64,000 bases of DNA from an uncultured Clostridiaceae bacterium (GTDB lineage Bacteria; Bacillota; Clostridia; Lachnospirales; Lachnospiraceae). The position numbers and the translations under genes are program-made. Positions 49,866-58,356 of the stretch are shown here, piece by piece (the stretch's first letter is position 1; each line of letters begins with the position of its first letter). The notes beneath the pieces are model-generated. The model ran no database searches. It worked only from the letters and a program-made list of their open reading frames with translations, and had not been told where the DNA came from. The DNA lies in assembly GCA_902477765.1 (NCBI GenBank), contig CABSIM010000008.1, positions 9,339 through 73,338 of the forward strand, read 5' to 3'.

Positions 49866-51200
49866 ATGCTGGAAATCGCGACGATGGCGGCATTTACGCT
49901 GATTCTTATTGCCTGCATCGGGACAGGGGCATCCATTGTTTTTGCCATGGCGGCCGGCTATGTGCTGTTTTTTGCCTACGGACTCATGAAAAAACACGCG
50001 CCCGGTGAAATTCTGCGGATGTCTTTTTCCGGAGTGCGCAGTGTCCGGAATATCCTGATCATTTTTCTTCTGATCGGAATGATCACGGCGCTCTGGAGAG
50101 CTTCGGGGACCATTCCGGTGATCATCTGCATGGCAGCGGGATTTGTACGCCCGTCAGTTTTCATTCTCATCACGTTTCTTTTAAACTGTATGGTTTCCGT
50201 ACTGACAGGAACGGCATTCGGCACTGCGGCCACCATGGGGGTCATCTGCATGTCCATGGCATCGGCCATGGGAATCAATCCGGTTTTCTGCGGGGGAGCG
50301 GTGATTTCCGGCATTTTTTTCGGAGACCGGTGCTCACCGGTTTCCACCAGCGCGCTGCTTGTGAGTGAACTGACCTCCACGGATATCTATGAGAATATCC
50401 GGCGTATGACAGCCACGGCTCTGGTTCCTTTTCTGATTTCCTGTCTTATTTACGGAGGAGCCGGCTTCTTTTTCGGCGGAACAGGAGAGATCATGGATGT
50501 GGAGGCGATTTTTTCCGGAAGTTTCTTTCTTCACTGGATTCTGGTGCTTCCGGCTGCATCCATTCTGATTCTTTCCCTGTTCCGGGTCAATGTAAAGATT
50601 ACCATGGCGGTCAGCATCATTCTTTCCTTTCTGATGGGAATCATTTTTCAGAAGACGTCGCCGGCAGAGCTGGCAGAGATGATGGTGTTCGGGTATTCCG
50701 CAGAAGATCCGGAACTGGCAGGGATGCTGAACGGAGGGGGGATCACATCCATGGTGCGGGTGGCACTGATTGTGAGTCTTTCTTCCTCCTATGCGGGCAT
50801 ATTTGAAGGAACAGGACTTCTGACAAGCCTGAAACGATATATTGCGTCGCTGGGAAAAACACTGACTCCATTCGGAGGAATTCTGGCGGTGTCGGCGGTT
50901 ACTTCCATGATTTCCTGCAATCAGACTCTGGCGGCCATGCTGACCCATCAGCTCTGCCGTGAGCTGGAGCCGGACAGGCAGCGGATGGCCATTCATCTGG
51001 AAAATTCCGTGATTGTCATGGCGCCTCTGGTTCCCTGGTCCATTGCAGGGGCGGTTCCTCTTGCCACCATCGGCGCGCCCATGGCCGGTCTGGCGGCGGC
51101 CTGCTATCTGTATCTGGTACCGCTCTGGAATCTGCTGACAGAACTGCGGAAGGGATGGTCCGGTTCCGCGGTTCCCGGGAAAGGAATGAGACCGGCGTAA
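49866..51200 (+). CDS. NhaC-type Na+/H+ (or solute) antiporter
   Basis: Integral membrane protein (444 aa, about eleven helices) of the NhaC family: NCMVSVLTGTAFGTAATMGV and SGIFFGDRCSPVSTSALLVS are characteristic. It might exchange an organic anion or amine rather than Na+/H+, as some NhaC relatives do; the gene context with reductase and amidohydrolase hints at this. Starts four nt after the AKR stop. Confidence 0.87.
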   Translation: MLEIATMAAFTLILIACIGTGASIVFAMAAGYVLFFAYGLMKKHAPGEILRMSFSGVRSVRNILIIFLLIGMITALWRASGTIPVIICMAAGFVRPSVFILITFLLNCMVSVLTGTAFGTAATMGVICMSMASAMGINPVFCGGAVISGIFFGDRCSPVSTSALLVSELTSTDIYENIRRMTATALVPFLISCLIYGGAGFFFGGTGEIMDVEAIFSGSFFLHWILVLPAASILILSLFRVNVKITMAVSIILSFLMGIIFQKTSPAELAEMMVFGYSAEDPELAGMLNGGGITSMVRVALIVSLSSSYAGIFEGTGLLTSLKRYIASLGKTLTPFGGILAVSAVTSMISCNQTLAAMLTHQLCRELEPDRQRMAIHLENSVIVMAPLVPWSIAGAVPLATIGAPMAGLAAACYLYLVPLWNLLTELRKGWSGSAVPGKGMRPA

Positions 51201-51247
51201 GTCCTGGCTGAACAAGATATGGTGTCCGCCTGAAAGGAGAAGGGATC

Positions 51248-51721
51248 ATGACTGTAAAGGAACTGAAGGAAGCAGGGGCCATATATGCCGGGACACTGGG
51301 GGAGGCTCTGTCTTCCTATTCCCACAGGACTGTGCTTATGGACGGGAAAACGGCTGCAGATTTTTTCCTGGAACAGAAGAAAGCCGGCGGAAAGGTATAC
51401 CTGGATTTTTATTATTATGTTCTGGAGGAAAAGGCAGCGGAGAAGGTCAGATCCGTGCTTTCAGAAGAAGAAATACAGTATCTGAGAGAACTGGACCACA
51501 GGGAGGGAGATGTGATTTTTCCGGCAGAAGACCGGCTGATCCGGATTGCTGCTTCCCTGAATGAATCGGAAATGCTGTTTTCCACGTTTTATGTGGTGGA
51601 AAAGGATGGGGCTGCCAGTATCTGGTGGGCCAACTACCGAGGGGAATATGAAAAATTTTTTCCGGCAGAAACAGGAAGCGGATCCGGTCCGGTTCCGGCA
51701 GAATGTACGGAAAATCCATGA
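51248..51721 (+). CDS. Protein of unknown function (157 aa)
   Basis: Soluble, acidic protein without known motifs: MTVKELKEAGAIYAGTLGEA at the start, a YLDFYYYVLEEKAAEKVRS segment, and an aromatic patch ASIWWANYRGEYEKFF near the C terminus. AAAGGAG precedes ATG 51248. It lies between the antiporter and the amidohydrolase on the same strand, so it probably belongs to the same pathway, but I cannot assign it. Confidence 0.7.
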   Translation: MTVKELKEAGAIYAGTLGEALSSYSHRTVLMDGKTAADFFLEQKKAGGKVYLDFYYYVLEEKAAEKVRSVLSEEEIQYLRELDHREGDVIFPAEDRLIRIAASLNESEMLFSTFYVVEKDGAASIWWANYRGEYEKFFPAETGSGSGPVPAECTENP

Positions 51722-51736
51722 CAGGGAGGGAGTATT

Positions 51737-52921
51737 ATGCTGTTTAAGCACTGCAGATTTGCAGGAGAACTGACAGAAGGATATGGGAAAGAGTCCGGGG
51801 ATCTCAGAATTTCCGGGGAATTCATTCAGGAAATCGGAAAAAAACTGGAACCGGAAGAGGGCGAGGAAGTAAAAGATCTTTCCGGAAAATTTTTACTTCC
51901 CGGGCTGATTGATCTGCATACGCACTTTGCCCAGTGGAGTGATACCTCCAATTATGAACTCCTGACTCTGGATCCGGCAGAAGCCGCATTCCGCTATTAC
52001 CGCCATGCAATGGCGTTTGCCGCACAGGGATATACCACAGTCCGGGATGTGGGCTCTGATTTCAGATCTGCCAATGCCCTCAGCAGGGCCATCAGAAACG
52101 GATGGATCGACGGTCCGAGGGTATTCAGCTGCGGACTGATCGTCACTCCCACGGAAACCGGAAATCAGAGCTTTACCGGCATGTATCATGAAGCGGACGG
52201 TTCCGAGGAAATCACAAAGGCCTGCCGGGAAGAATATAAAAAGGGTGCCTCTTTCATAAAAATCATGGCATCCGGATCTTTTCTCAACGACGGAGGAGTG
52301 CCGTCCCAGCCCATTGTCACACCGGAGGAACTGAAGGCTGCCGTGGCTGTGTCACAGCGAAAAGACGGCTATGTGGCGGCACACGTCCACAGCCGGGATG
52401 CAATCCGGATGGCTGTCGAAACGGGAGTCAGGACCCTGGAACACGGCTCTTTTATGGATGATATCTGTATCAGAGAACTGAAGGAATCCGGCTCGTCTTT
52501 TGTGGTTCCGACACTTTCCACCATTATTTTCTATGACAACAATGATTCGTCATCTGGGTTTATCCGGGCGGCAAGCCACAAACTGAACATGAAGCTTCAG
52601 TCGTTTGAAAATCTGAGAGCAGGCTGCGAGGCGGGACTGAAATACGGATGGGGAACAGACATTCCCCTGGACTCATGGGAAAAGAATCCGGGACTGGAAT
52701 TCCGGATGCGGAAAAAATATTTTGGATGTTCCAATACGGAGCTTCTGAAGCAGGCCACCATATACAGTGCGGAGGCCATCGGCATCGACTCCCTGACAGG
52801 TTCTGTATGTGCGGGAAAATATGCGGATCTCATTGTGGTGGATCAGGATCCCAGAGAGTCCCTGGAAGCCATGTTCCGGAAACCGCTTATGGTATTCTGC
52901 CGCGGGAAGCGGCTGTTCTGA
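51737..52921 (+). CDS. Amidohydrolase (imidazolonepropionase/dipeptidase-like)
   Basis: Metal-dependent hydrolase (394 aa): GLIDLHTHFAQW (HxH ligands), FIKIMASGSFLNDGG (bridging lysine), AAHVHSRDAIRMA and LEHGSFMDD (His ligands), YGWGTDIPLDS (Asp). This pattern is that of binuclear amidohydrolases acting on Xaa-Pro-like dipeptides or N-acyl compounds. The exact substrate is open. It ends the 47.9-52.9 kb run and is followed by a strong terminator. Confidence 0.88.
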   Translation: MLFKHCRFAGELTEGYGKESGDLRISGEFIQEIGKKLEPEEGEEVKDLSGKFLLPGLIDLHTHFAQWSDTSNYELLTLDPAEAAFRYYRHAMAFAAQGYTTVRDVGSDFRSANALSRAIRNGWIDGPRVFSCGLIVTPTETGNQSFTGMYHEADGSEEITKACREEYKKGASFIKIMASGSFLNDGGVPSQPIVTPEELKAAVAVSQRKDGYVAAHVHSRDAIRMAVETGVRTLEHGSFMDDICIRELKESGSSFVVPTLSTIIFYDNNDSSSGFIRAASHKLNMKLQSFENLRAGCEAGLKYGWGTDIPLDSWEKNPGLEFRMRKKYFGCSNTELLKQATIYSAEAIGIDSLTGSVCAGKYADLIVVDQDPRESLEAMFRKPLMVFCRGKRLF

Positions 52922-52932
52922 CAGAAAGGAAA

Positions 52933-52970
52933 TCTGCCGCAGAGAGAAATCTCCGGTGCGGCAGATTTTT
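52933..52970 (+). terminator. Intrinsic terminator after the amidohydrolase gene
   Basis: TCTGCCGCA (52933-52941) pairs with TGCGGCAGA (52957-52965), followed by five T (52966-52970). Confidence 0.9.
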
Positions 52971-52973
52971 CTG

Positions 52974-53765
52974 TTATCGGATTTTTTTTTCCAGGCAGCT
53001 GATTCCCTGATACAGGACGGCAGAAAGAATGCAGAGAATCACAATGCTCATCATTACCATATCCAGCTTGAATACCTGACTTCCGTAGATAATCAGATAT
53101 CCCAGTCCGCAGTCTGCCGCCAGGAATTCTCCTATGATCACACCCACAAGGCAGAGCCCGATGTTGACTTTCATATTGCTGATCAGAAGCGGAACGGAAC
53201 CTGGAAGAAGGACTTTGGTGAGCACATCTTTTCTGGTGCCGCCCAGAGAACGGATGAGTTTGATCTGATCCGGATCCATGTTCCGGAAACCATTGTGAAG
53301 GGTAAGAATCGAGCCGAAGACCGCCACCGAAACAGCGGCGATGATGATGGTGCGCAGATTGCTTCCCAGCCAGACAATAAGAATAGGGGCAAGTGCAGAC
53401 TTGGGAAGGCTGTTGAGCATCACCAGATATGGATCCAGGATTTCCCACAGGCTTCTGCTGGACCAGAGTGCCACAGCTCCGAGAATTCCCAGGACCGTCA
53501 CAAGAAAAAAACTTGCAAGGGTTTCCCACAGGGTAATGCCCAGATGCAGAAAAATACTTCCGTCCCGCACCATGGAATAAAAGCAGAGGGCAGAGCGGGA
53601 AGGAGAACTGAATATAAAGTCATTGATCAGGCCGGCTCTGGCACAGAACTCCCAGGCCGACAGAAATATCAAAAGAAGAAGAACACGGCTTACGGCCACG
53701 AAGGTCCTTCTCCGTTTCTGGGCCGCAACAAATTCCTGCTGGGCCAGAGTTTCATGAGTTTTCAT
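52974..53765 (-). CDS. ABC transporter permease, SsuC/TauC family
   Basis: Membrane permease (263 aa, six helices) with the EAA loop IKLIRSLGGTRKDVLTKVLLPG, of the nitrate/sulfonate/pyrimidine-precursor group. It pairs with the ATPase gene just upstream on the minus strand (36 nt gap). No binding-protein gene is adjacent. Start ATG 53765 after GGAGGTGTCCC. Confidence 0.9.
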   Translation of the reverse strand: MKTHETLAQQEFVAAQKRRRTFVAVSRVLLLLIFLSAWEFCARAGLINDFIFSSPSRSALCFYSMVRDGSIFLHLGITLWETLASFFLVTVLGILGAVALWSSRSLWEILDPYLVMLNSLPKSALAPILIVWLGSNLRTIIIAAVSVAVFGSILTLHNGFRNMDPDQIKLIRSLGGTRKDVLTKVLLPGSVPLLISNMKVNIGLCLVGVIIGEFLAADCGLGYLIIYGSQVFKLDMVMMSIVILCILSAVLYQGISCLEKKIR

Positions 53766-53801
53766 GGGACACCTCCAAAACTGTCCGGGATCCTGTCTGC
53801 A

Positions 53802-54563
53802 TCAGTTCTGCAGGATTTTCCAGACCTTATTGAAATAAGAAGAAAATTCAGGAGAATTTCTCCGTTCAAGAGGACTGAGATCCGGGGAAGAAAACGGAAC
53901 CGGAAGGATTTCCCTGATTCTTCCCGGCCGCCTGGACAAAATGACGATCCGGTCCGCCACACTGACCGCTTCGGACAGGTCATGCGTGATGAGAACTGCG
54001 GTTTTATGCCGGCTTTTTATGATGGTGCTGATATCATCACAGACCGAAAGGCGGGTCTGGTAATCCAGAGCGGAAAAGGGCTCATCCAGCAGCAGAAGGT
54101 CCGGTTCCAGAGCCAGTGTACGGATCAGTGCCGCCCGCTGGCGCATGCCGCCGGAAAGCTCGGAAGGTCTGGAATTCCGGAACTGTTCGAGGCCGTATGC
54201 TTTCAGAAGTTCCTCTGCCTTTTTTTTATGCCGGTCATCCAGCAGGTGCCTGATCTCCAGACCAAGACATACATTGGAGAAAATTGTACGCCATTCAAAC
54301 AGATGATCTTTCTGAAGCATGTAGCCGATACCGGAAAGACCGTCTGCAACAGGAACCCCATCCATGAGGACCGTGCCTTCGTCCGGAGTAAGAAGTCCGC
54401 TGATCAGAGAAAGAAGTGTGGATTTTCCGCAGCCGGAAGGACCGACAACGGCGATGAATTCACCGGGATCCACGGTAAAGGATATATCGGAAAGAGCCTG
54501 GGTTTCTCCGTCCAGAGTATGGTAGGAATAGCCCAGCCCTCTGACATCCAGCTTGGGAACCAT
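53802..54563 (-). CDS. ABC transporter ATPase, SsuB/TauB family
   Basis: ATPase of 253 aa: Walker A VGPSGCGKST, signature LSGGMRQRAALIRTL, Walker B LLLLDEPFSALD, switch VLITHDLSEA. Family members import sulfonates, taurine or thiamine precursors. The divergent promoter region between 54564 and 54650 shows no clear consensus for this strand. GAGGTG precedes ATG 54563. Confidence 0.92.
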   Translation of the reverse strand: MVPKLDVRGLGYSYHTLDGETQALSDISFTVDPGEFIAVVGPSGCGKSTLLSLISGLLTPDEGTVLMDGVPVADGLSGIGYMLQKDHLFEWRTIFSNVCLGLEIRHLLDDRHKKKAEELLKAYGLEQFRNSRPSELSGGMRQRAALIRTLALEPDLLLLDEPFSALDYQTRLSVCDDISTIIKSRHKTAVLITHDLSEAVSVADRIVILSRRPGRIREILPVPFSSPDLSPLERRNSPEFSSYFNKVWKILQN

Positions 54564-54650
54564 GTGACACCTCGGAATATTTCTGGTTTCAGTTTAGAAT
54601 ATGTCCGGATGAGCCGGGTGTGAGCATGTTTCAGCGAGAAACTTTGTCTA

Positions 54651-54679
54651 TTGATTTTTCCTGGATTTCTGTATACAAT
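54651..54679 (+). promoter_or_regulatory. Promoter of the nitroreductase gene
   Basis: TTGATT (54651-54656), 17 bp, TACAAT (54674-54679). Confidence 0.65.
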
Positions 54680-54716
54680 GAGACCAGAAAATGTCAGAAC
54701 AGAGGAGGAACAGAAC

Positions 54717-55247
54717 ATGCAGACACTGGAAGCCATAAGAAAAAGAAAAAGTTACCGTGGTACGTTCAGACCGGATCCGGTTCCCAGAAAGGATCTGAAA
54801 GAGATTATGGAGGCTGGTTTCCTGGCCCCGTCCGGATGCAATATGCAGACCACCAGATTTATCGGTGTGGATGATCCGGAACTGGCGGCCCAGCTGGGAA
54901 AAATCTATGGAAATGCCTGGGCGGAAACGGCACCGGCAGCAATCCTTCTTCTGACCAGATATACAGCCTCACCCAGCGGCCCTTCTTATCATATTCAGGA
55001 TTATTCTGCGGCTGCGGAGAACATGCTTCTTGCCATTGCGGATAAGGGATATGCCACCACATGGATTGAGGGTCAGATCCGCGGAGAAAAGGGAGAACGC
55101 ATGAAAAAACTTCTGGGCGTTCCTGAAGAATATGAAGCTGCTGTCTATCTTCCCATCGGGGTTCCGGCAGCGGAAGGTCCGGATGCCAGAAAAATGACAT
55201 TTGAAGAGCGGGCATGGTTCAACGGCTTCGGAAAAGAGGAAGCATGA
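54717..55247 (+). CDS. Nitroreductase-family protein
   Basis: FMN-dependent oxidoreductase (176 aa) with MQTLEAIRKRKSYRGTF and FLAPSGCNMQTTRF (FMN-binding N-terminal text), and AAAENMLLAIADKGYATTW. Length is that of the small nitroreductase group. Substrate unknown. AGGAGG precedes ATG 54717. It overlaps the nitrilase gene by four nt (ATGA). Confidence 0.9.
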   Translation: MQTLEAIRKRKSYRGTFRPDPVPRKDLKEIMEAGFLAPSGCNMQTTRFIGVDDPELAAQLGKIYGNAWAETAPAAILLLTRYTASPSGPSYHIQDYSAAAENMLLAIADKGYATTWIEGQIRGEKGERMKKLLGVPEEYEAAVYLPIGVPAAEGPDARKMTFEERAWFNGFGKEEA

Positions 55248-56083
55248 CGGAACGGTATAAAATTGCTCTGGTTCAGATGGATACCGGAAACAACAAGGAA
55301 AAGAATCTGGAATATGCCCTCGGCTGCATCGGGGAAGCGGCAGAAGCCGGCGCTTCCCTGGTATGTTTTCCGGAAGTCATGAACCTGATCGGGCGCAATG
55401 TGGGAGCCGGCGGAGGCAGAGAGCCGGTTCCGGGGCTTACCACGGATCTGCTGAGAAAGAAAGCGGAAGAATGCGGCGTTTTTGTCCATGGAGGCAGCAT
55501 TACCGAAGAAATTCCGGGGGAAAGACGTTCCTATAACACCAGCGTCTTCATAGGGCCGGACGGGAATGTTCTGGCGCAATACAGAAAACTCCATACTTTT
55601 GATATAACTCTTGCGGACGGAACGGAATTCAGGGAATCGGACCGGGTCTGTCCTGGAGATCAGATTGTCACAGTTCCCACACAGCTGGGAACATTCGGAA
55701 TGTCAGTGTGCTATGACGTCAGGTTTCCGGAGCTGTACCGCCTTCTGGCGCTGAACGGGGCACAGCTGTTTTTTGTCCCGGCCAGTTTTACGGCGGAAAC
55801 AGGAGCAGCCCACTGGGAGACGCTTCTCAGAGCCAGGGCCATAGAAAACGGCTGCTATGTCATCGCGGCCGGGCAGACAGGAAAGAAGCCTGCTTATACC
55901 GCATACGGCCACAGCATGCTGGTGGATCCCTGGGGGAACGTGACCGTCCAGGCGGGAACGGAGCCGGGAATTTTCTATGGGGAGATTGATCTGGACCTTG
56001 TCAGAAAGATCCGGAGTCAGATGCCTTCTCTGGAAAACCGCAGGCCGGATGTCTATACTCTTTCTCAGAATCAGAAGAAATAA
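55244..56083 (+). CDS. Carbon-nitrogen hydrolase (nitrilase superfamily, Nit-like)
   Basis: Amidase of 279 aa with the catalytic triad E44 (CFPEVMN), K115 (YRKLHTFD) and C156 (SVCYDVRFPE). The YRKLHTFD and VCYDVRFPELYR texts are close to the Nit1/Nit2 group that hydrolyses deaminated glutathione or omega-amidated keto acids. ATG 55244 is coupled to the nitroreductase stop. A terminator overlaps the stop codon. Confidence 0.9.
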   Translation: MTERYKIALVQMDTGNNKEKNLEYALGCIGEAAEAGASLVCFPEVMNLIGRNVGAGGGREPVPGLTTDLLRKKAEECGVFVHGGSITEEIPGERRSYNTSVFIGPDGNVLAQYRKLHTFDITLADGTEFRESDRVCPGDQIVTVPTQLGTFGMSVCYDVRFPELYRLLALNGAQLFFVPASFTAETGAAHWETLLRARAIENGCYVIAAGQTGKKPAYTAYGHSMLVDPWGNVTVQAGTEPGIFYGEIDLDLVRKIRSQMPSLENRRPDVYTLSQNQKK

Positions 56084-56111
56084 AAGCCGGGGCGGCTGCC
56101 CCGGCTTTTTT
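56083..56111 (+). terminator. Intrinsic terminator after the nitrilase gene
   Basis: AAAGCCGGGG (56083-56092), loop CGGCTG, CCCCGGCTTT, ending in six T (56106-56111). Confidence 0.92.
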
Positions 56112-56217
56112 GCGGAAAGATTCGGGATGGTTTTCTGTAGTAATCTGTGTTCCTGATTCGTTATAGAAAATGACGGTAAAAGAAAAGGAGATAATACGGA
56201 AAAAGGAGACAGTTGGT

Positions 56218-57534
56218 ATGAGCGAAGAAAAGATACGCCCGGAAGATATTGATAAAGAGCTGGAGCGTCTGCTGAATGACAAAGACACCCCTCGGAAAAA
56301 GAGGAGACCCTGGAGCAGGAAAAAGAAGACGGCAGCGGCAGCCGTGATTCTGGTTCTGCTGGGAGCAGCCGTTCTGAAGCTTGCAGGCGCAGGAAAACAG
56401 GCGCTTCCTGTGGTTCAGGCCATAAACCCTGTCCGGAAAGACGTGGAGAACCGGCTTTCCATCAGCGGTCCTGTATCGGGAACTGACAGCGTGGATGTGG
56501 TTTCCAGCATCCATGCGGAAGTACTGGAAATCCGGGTGAAGGAGGGGGACCGGGTGGAGAAGGATCAGGTTATTGCCGTTCTGGATGATTCCGATCTGAA
56601 AAAAGAGGCAGAGATTGCGGAAAATGACTATGATCTTGCAGTCTCCACGTATGAGGAAAAGACCCGGGAAGCCGTTCAGGGATACGAGAAGGCTGTTCAG
56701 GACTATCAGACGGCAAAGGCAAATTATGACCGGACCAGAGTCCTCTTTGACGGAGGCAGCGTATCTCAGGTGGATCTGGAAACCGCAGCCAATTCCATGA
56801 ATGATGCCAGACGGCAGATGGAATCCTATACATTGAAAAACGGACAGCCTGCTGCGGATGATTCCTACCGGCTTCAGATTGAAAAGGCACGTTTTGACTA
56901 TGAAAAGAAGCTGGAGGAAGTGGAAGATGCACAGATCAAAAGCCCCATTGCCGGCACTGTGGTGAGAGTCAATACAAAAATCGGACGGTTTGCGGATAAA
57001 ATGGAAAATGAAGAGCCGTTGTTTGTCATCGAGAACCTGGATGTGCTGGAAATGGAAATCAAAGTCAGCGAATACTCCATCGGAAAAGTGCAGGTGGGAC
57101 AGGAGGCGGAGATCAGCGCAGACATTCTGGACGGAGAAACGGTAAAAGGGGAAGTCGTCTCCATTTCTCCCACCGGAGAGGAAAAAGGAGGAGGTTCCAC
57201 GGAACGGGTCATTCCCATTACCATACGGATTCAGGATAAAAACACAAAGCTGATTGCCGGCATCACAGCCAAAGCACAGATTATACTGGAGTCCTCTCCG
57301 GATGCCCTGAGTGTTCCGGTTTCCGCGTTGTTCAGCCAGGACGGGAATACATATGTTCAGGCGGTAAAGGACGGAAAGATTCACTGGGTACCGGTGGAAA
57401 CAGGAGTGGAAGGAGATGTGGACAGCGAGATCCTTCCGCTGAACGGAGAGGTGCTGGATGAAACCAGCAGTATCCTGTCAGCACCGGGCCCGGCCTATAC
57501 GGAGGGGACGGCCGTTCTGGTCTCCCCGGTGTAA
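56218..57534 (+). CDS. Efflux adaptor (HlyD/MacA-like membrane fusion protein)
   Basis: Adaptor subunit (438 aa): cytosolic N terminus, one anchor helix at about residues 40-60, a biotinyl-lipoyl half (VVSSIHAEVLEIRVKEGDRV), a coiled coil (about 135-235) and the second half AQIKSPIAGTVVRVNT, then beta-barrel domains. It links the MacB-like ABC exporter to the cell surface. ATG 56218 has AAAGGAG nine nt upstream; an upstream ATG at 56170 has no site. Confidence 0.88.
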   Translation: MSEEKIRPEDIDKELERLLNDKDTPRKKRRPWSRKKKTAAAAVILVLLGAAVLKLAGAGKQALPVVQAINPVRKDVENRLSISGPVSGTDSVDVVSSIHAEVLEIRVKEGDRVEKDQVIAVLDDSDLKKEAEIAENDYDLAVSTYEEKTREAVQGYEKAVQDYQTAKANYDRTRVLFDGGSVSQVDLETAANSMNDARRQMESYTLKNGQPAADDSYRLQIEKARFDYEKKLEEVEDAQIKSPIAGTVVRVNTKIGRFADKMENEEPLFVIENLDVLEMEIKVSEYSIGKVQVGQEAEISADILDGETVKGEVVSISPTGEEKGGGSTERVIPITIRIQDKNTKLIAGITAKAQIILESSPDALSVPVSALFSQDGNTYVQAVKDGKIHWVPVETGVEGDVDSEILPLNGEVLDETSSILSAPGPAYTEGTAVLVSPV

Positions 57535-57546
57535 GGAGGGCGGACG

Positions 57547-58356
57547 ATGTTTGGAAGAAGAAAACTGCCTTCCTATATCACGGAAAATCTTCATGAAGAC
57601 CTGATCCGTCTGGAAAATCTGGTGAAGATCTATGATACGGGAAGCATCAAGGTTCTGGGACTGAAAAAAATCAATCTGACAATCCGGCGGGGAGAATTTG
57701 TGGCGATCATGGGCCATTCCGGTTCCGGAAAGTCCACACTGATGAATATTCTGGGCTGCCTGGACCGTCCGACCCTGGGAAAATATTATCTGGACGGCAT
57801 TGACACGGCAGCGCTGTCTCCGGACGAACTGTCATATGTGAGGAATCTGAAAATCGGATTTGTTTTTCAGTCTTTTAATCTGATTTCCCGGACAACGGCT
57901 GTCAAAAACGTGGAACTGCCGATGACATATGCGAGAATCCCGCCGAGAAAACGGCAGGAACGGGCAATGGAACTGCTGGACTGTGTGGGGCTGAAGGCCA
58001 GAGCCTTTCACATGCCCAATGAGCTTTCCGGCGGTCAGCGACAGCGGGTTGCCATTGCCAGAGCGCTGGCCAACGAGCCGCCCCTGATCCTGGCCGATGA
58101 ACCCACCGGAAATCTGGATACGGCGGCCTCCGTTGAAATCATGGAGATTTTTTCCGAACTTCATAAAGCCGGAGCCACAGTTGTGGTGGTGACTCATGAA
58201 GAGAATATTGCCGCCTTCACCCACCGGATTATCCGTTTTTCCGACGGACAGATCATTGAAGACGCACCCAATCCGGAACCCACCCAAAGCAGCGGGGTCA
58301 TCCATACACGGGGACTGTACCGCAGCCGCAGAGAAAAGGAGGAAGAAGGATGCTGA
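57547..58356 (+). CDS. MacB/LolD-type ABC ATPase
   Basis: ATPase of 269 aa: Walker A GHSGSGKST, signature LSGGQRQRVAIARAL, Walker B LILADEPTGNLDT, switch VVTHEE. The DEPTGNLD text is typical of the MacB/LolD/FtsE group. It has about 20 extra residues at each end. It overlaps the permease gene by seven nt. Confidence 0.94.
   Translation: MFGRRKLPSYITENLHEDLIRLENLVKIYDTGSIKVLGLKKINLTIRRGEFVAIMGHSGSGKSTLMNILGCLDRPTLGKYYLDGIDTAALSPDELSYVRNLKIGFVFQSFNLISRTTAVKNVELPMTYARIPPRKRQERAMELLDCVGLKARAFHMPNELSGGQRQRVAIARALANEPPLILADEPTGNLDTAASVEIMEIFSELHKAGATVVVVTHEENIAAFTHRIIRFSDGQIIEDAPNPEPTQSSGVIHTRGLYRSRREKEEEGC

Noticed and set aside
47949..49997. 682-codon open frame on the minus strand
   Set aside because: It lies antisense to the EFR1-type and AKR genes, both with clear motifs and ribosome sites. 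The frame is a shadow of their codon bias, and its Cys/His/Phe-rich product resembles no protein.
52809..54623. 604-codon open frame on the plus strand
   Set aside because: Antisense to the SsuB/SsuC-type genes; composition is unnatural and no ribosome site precedes it.
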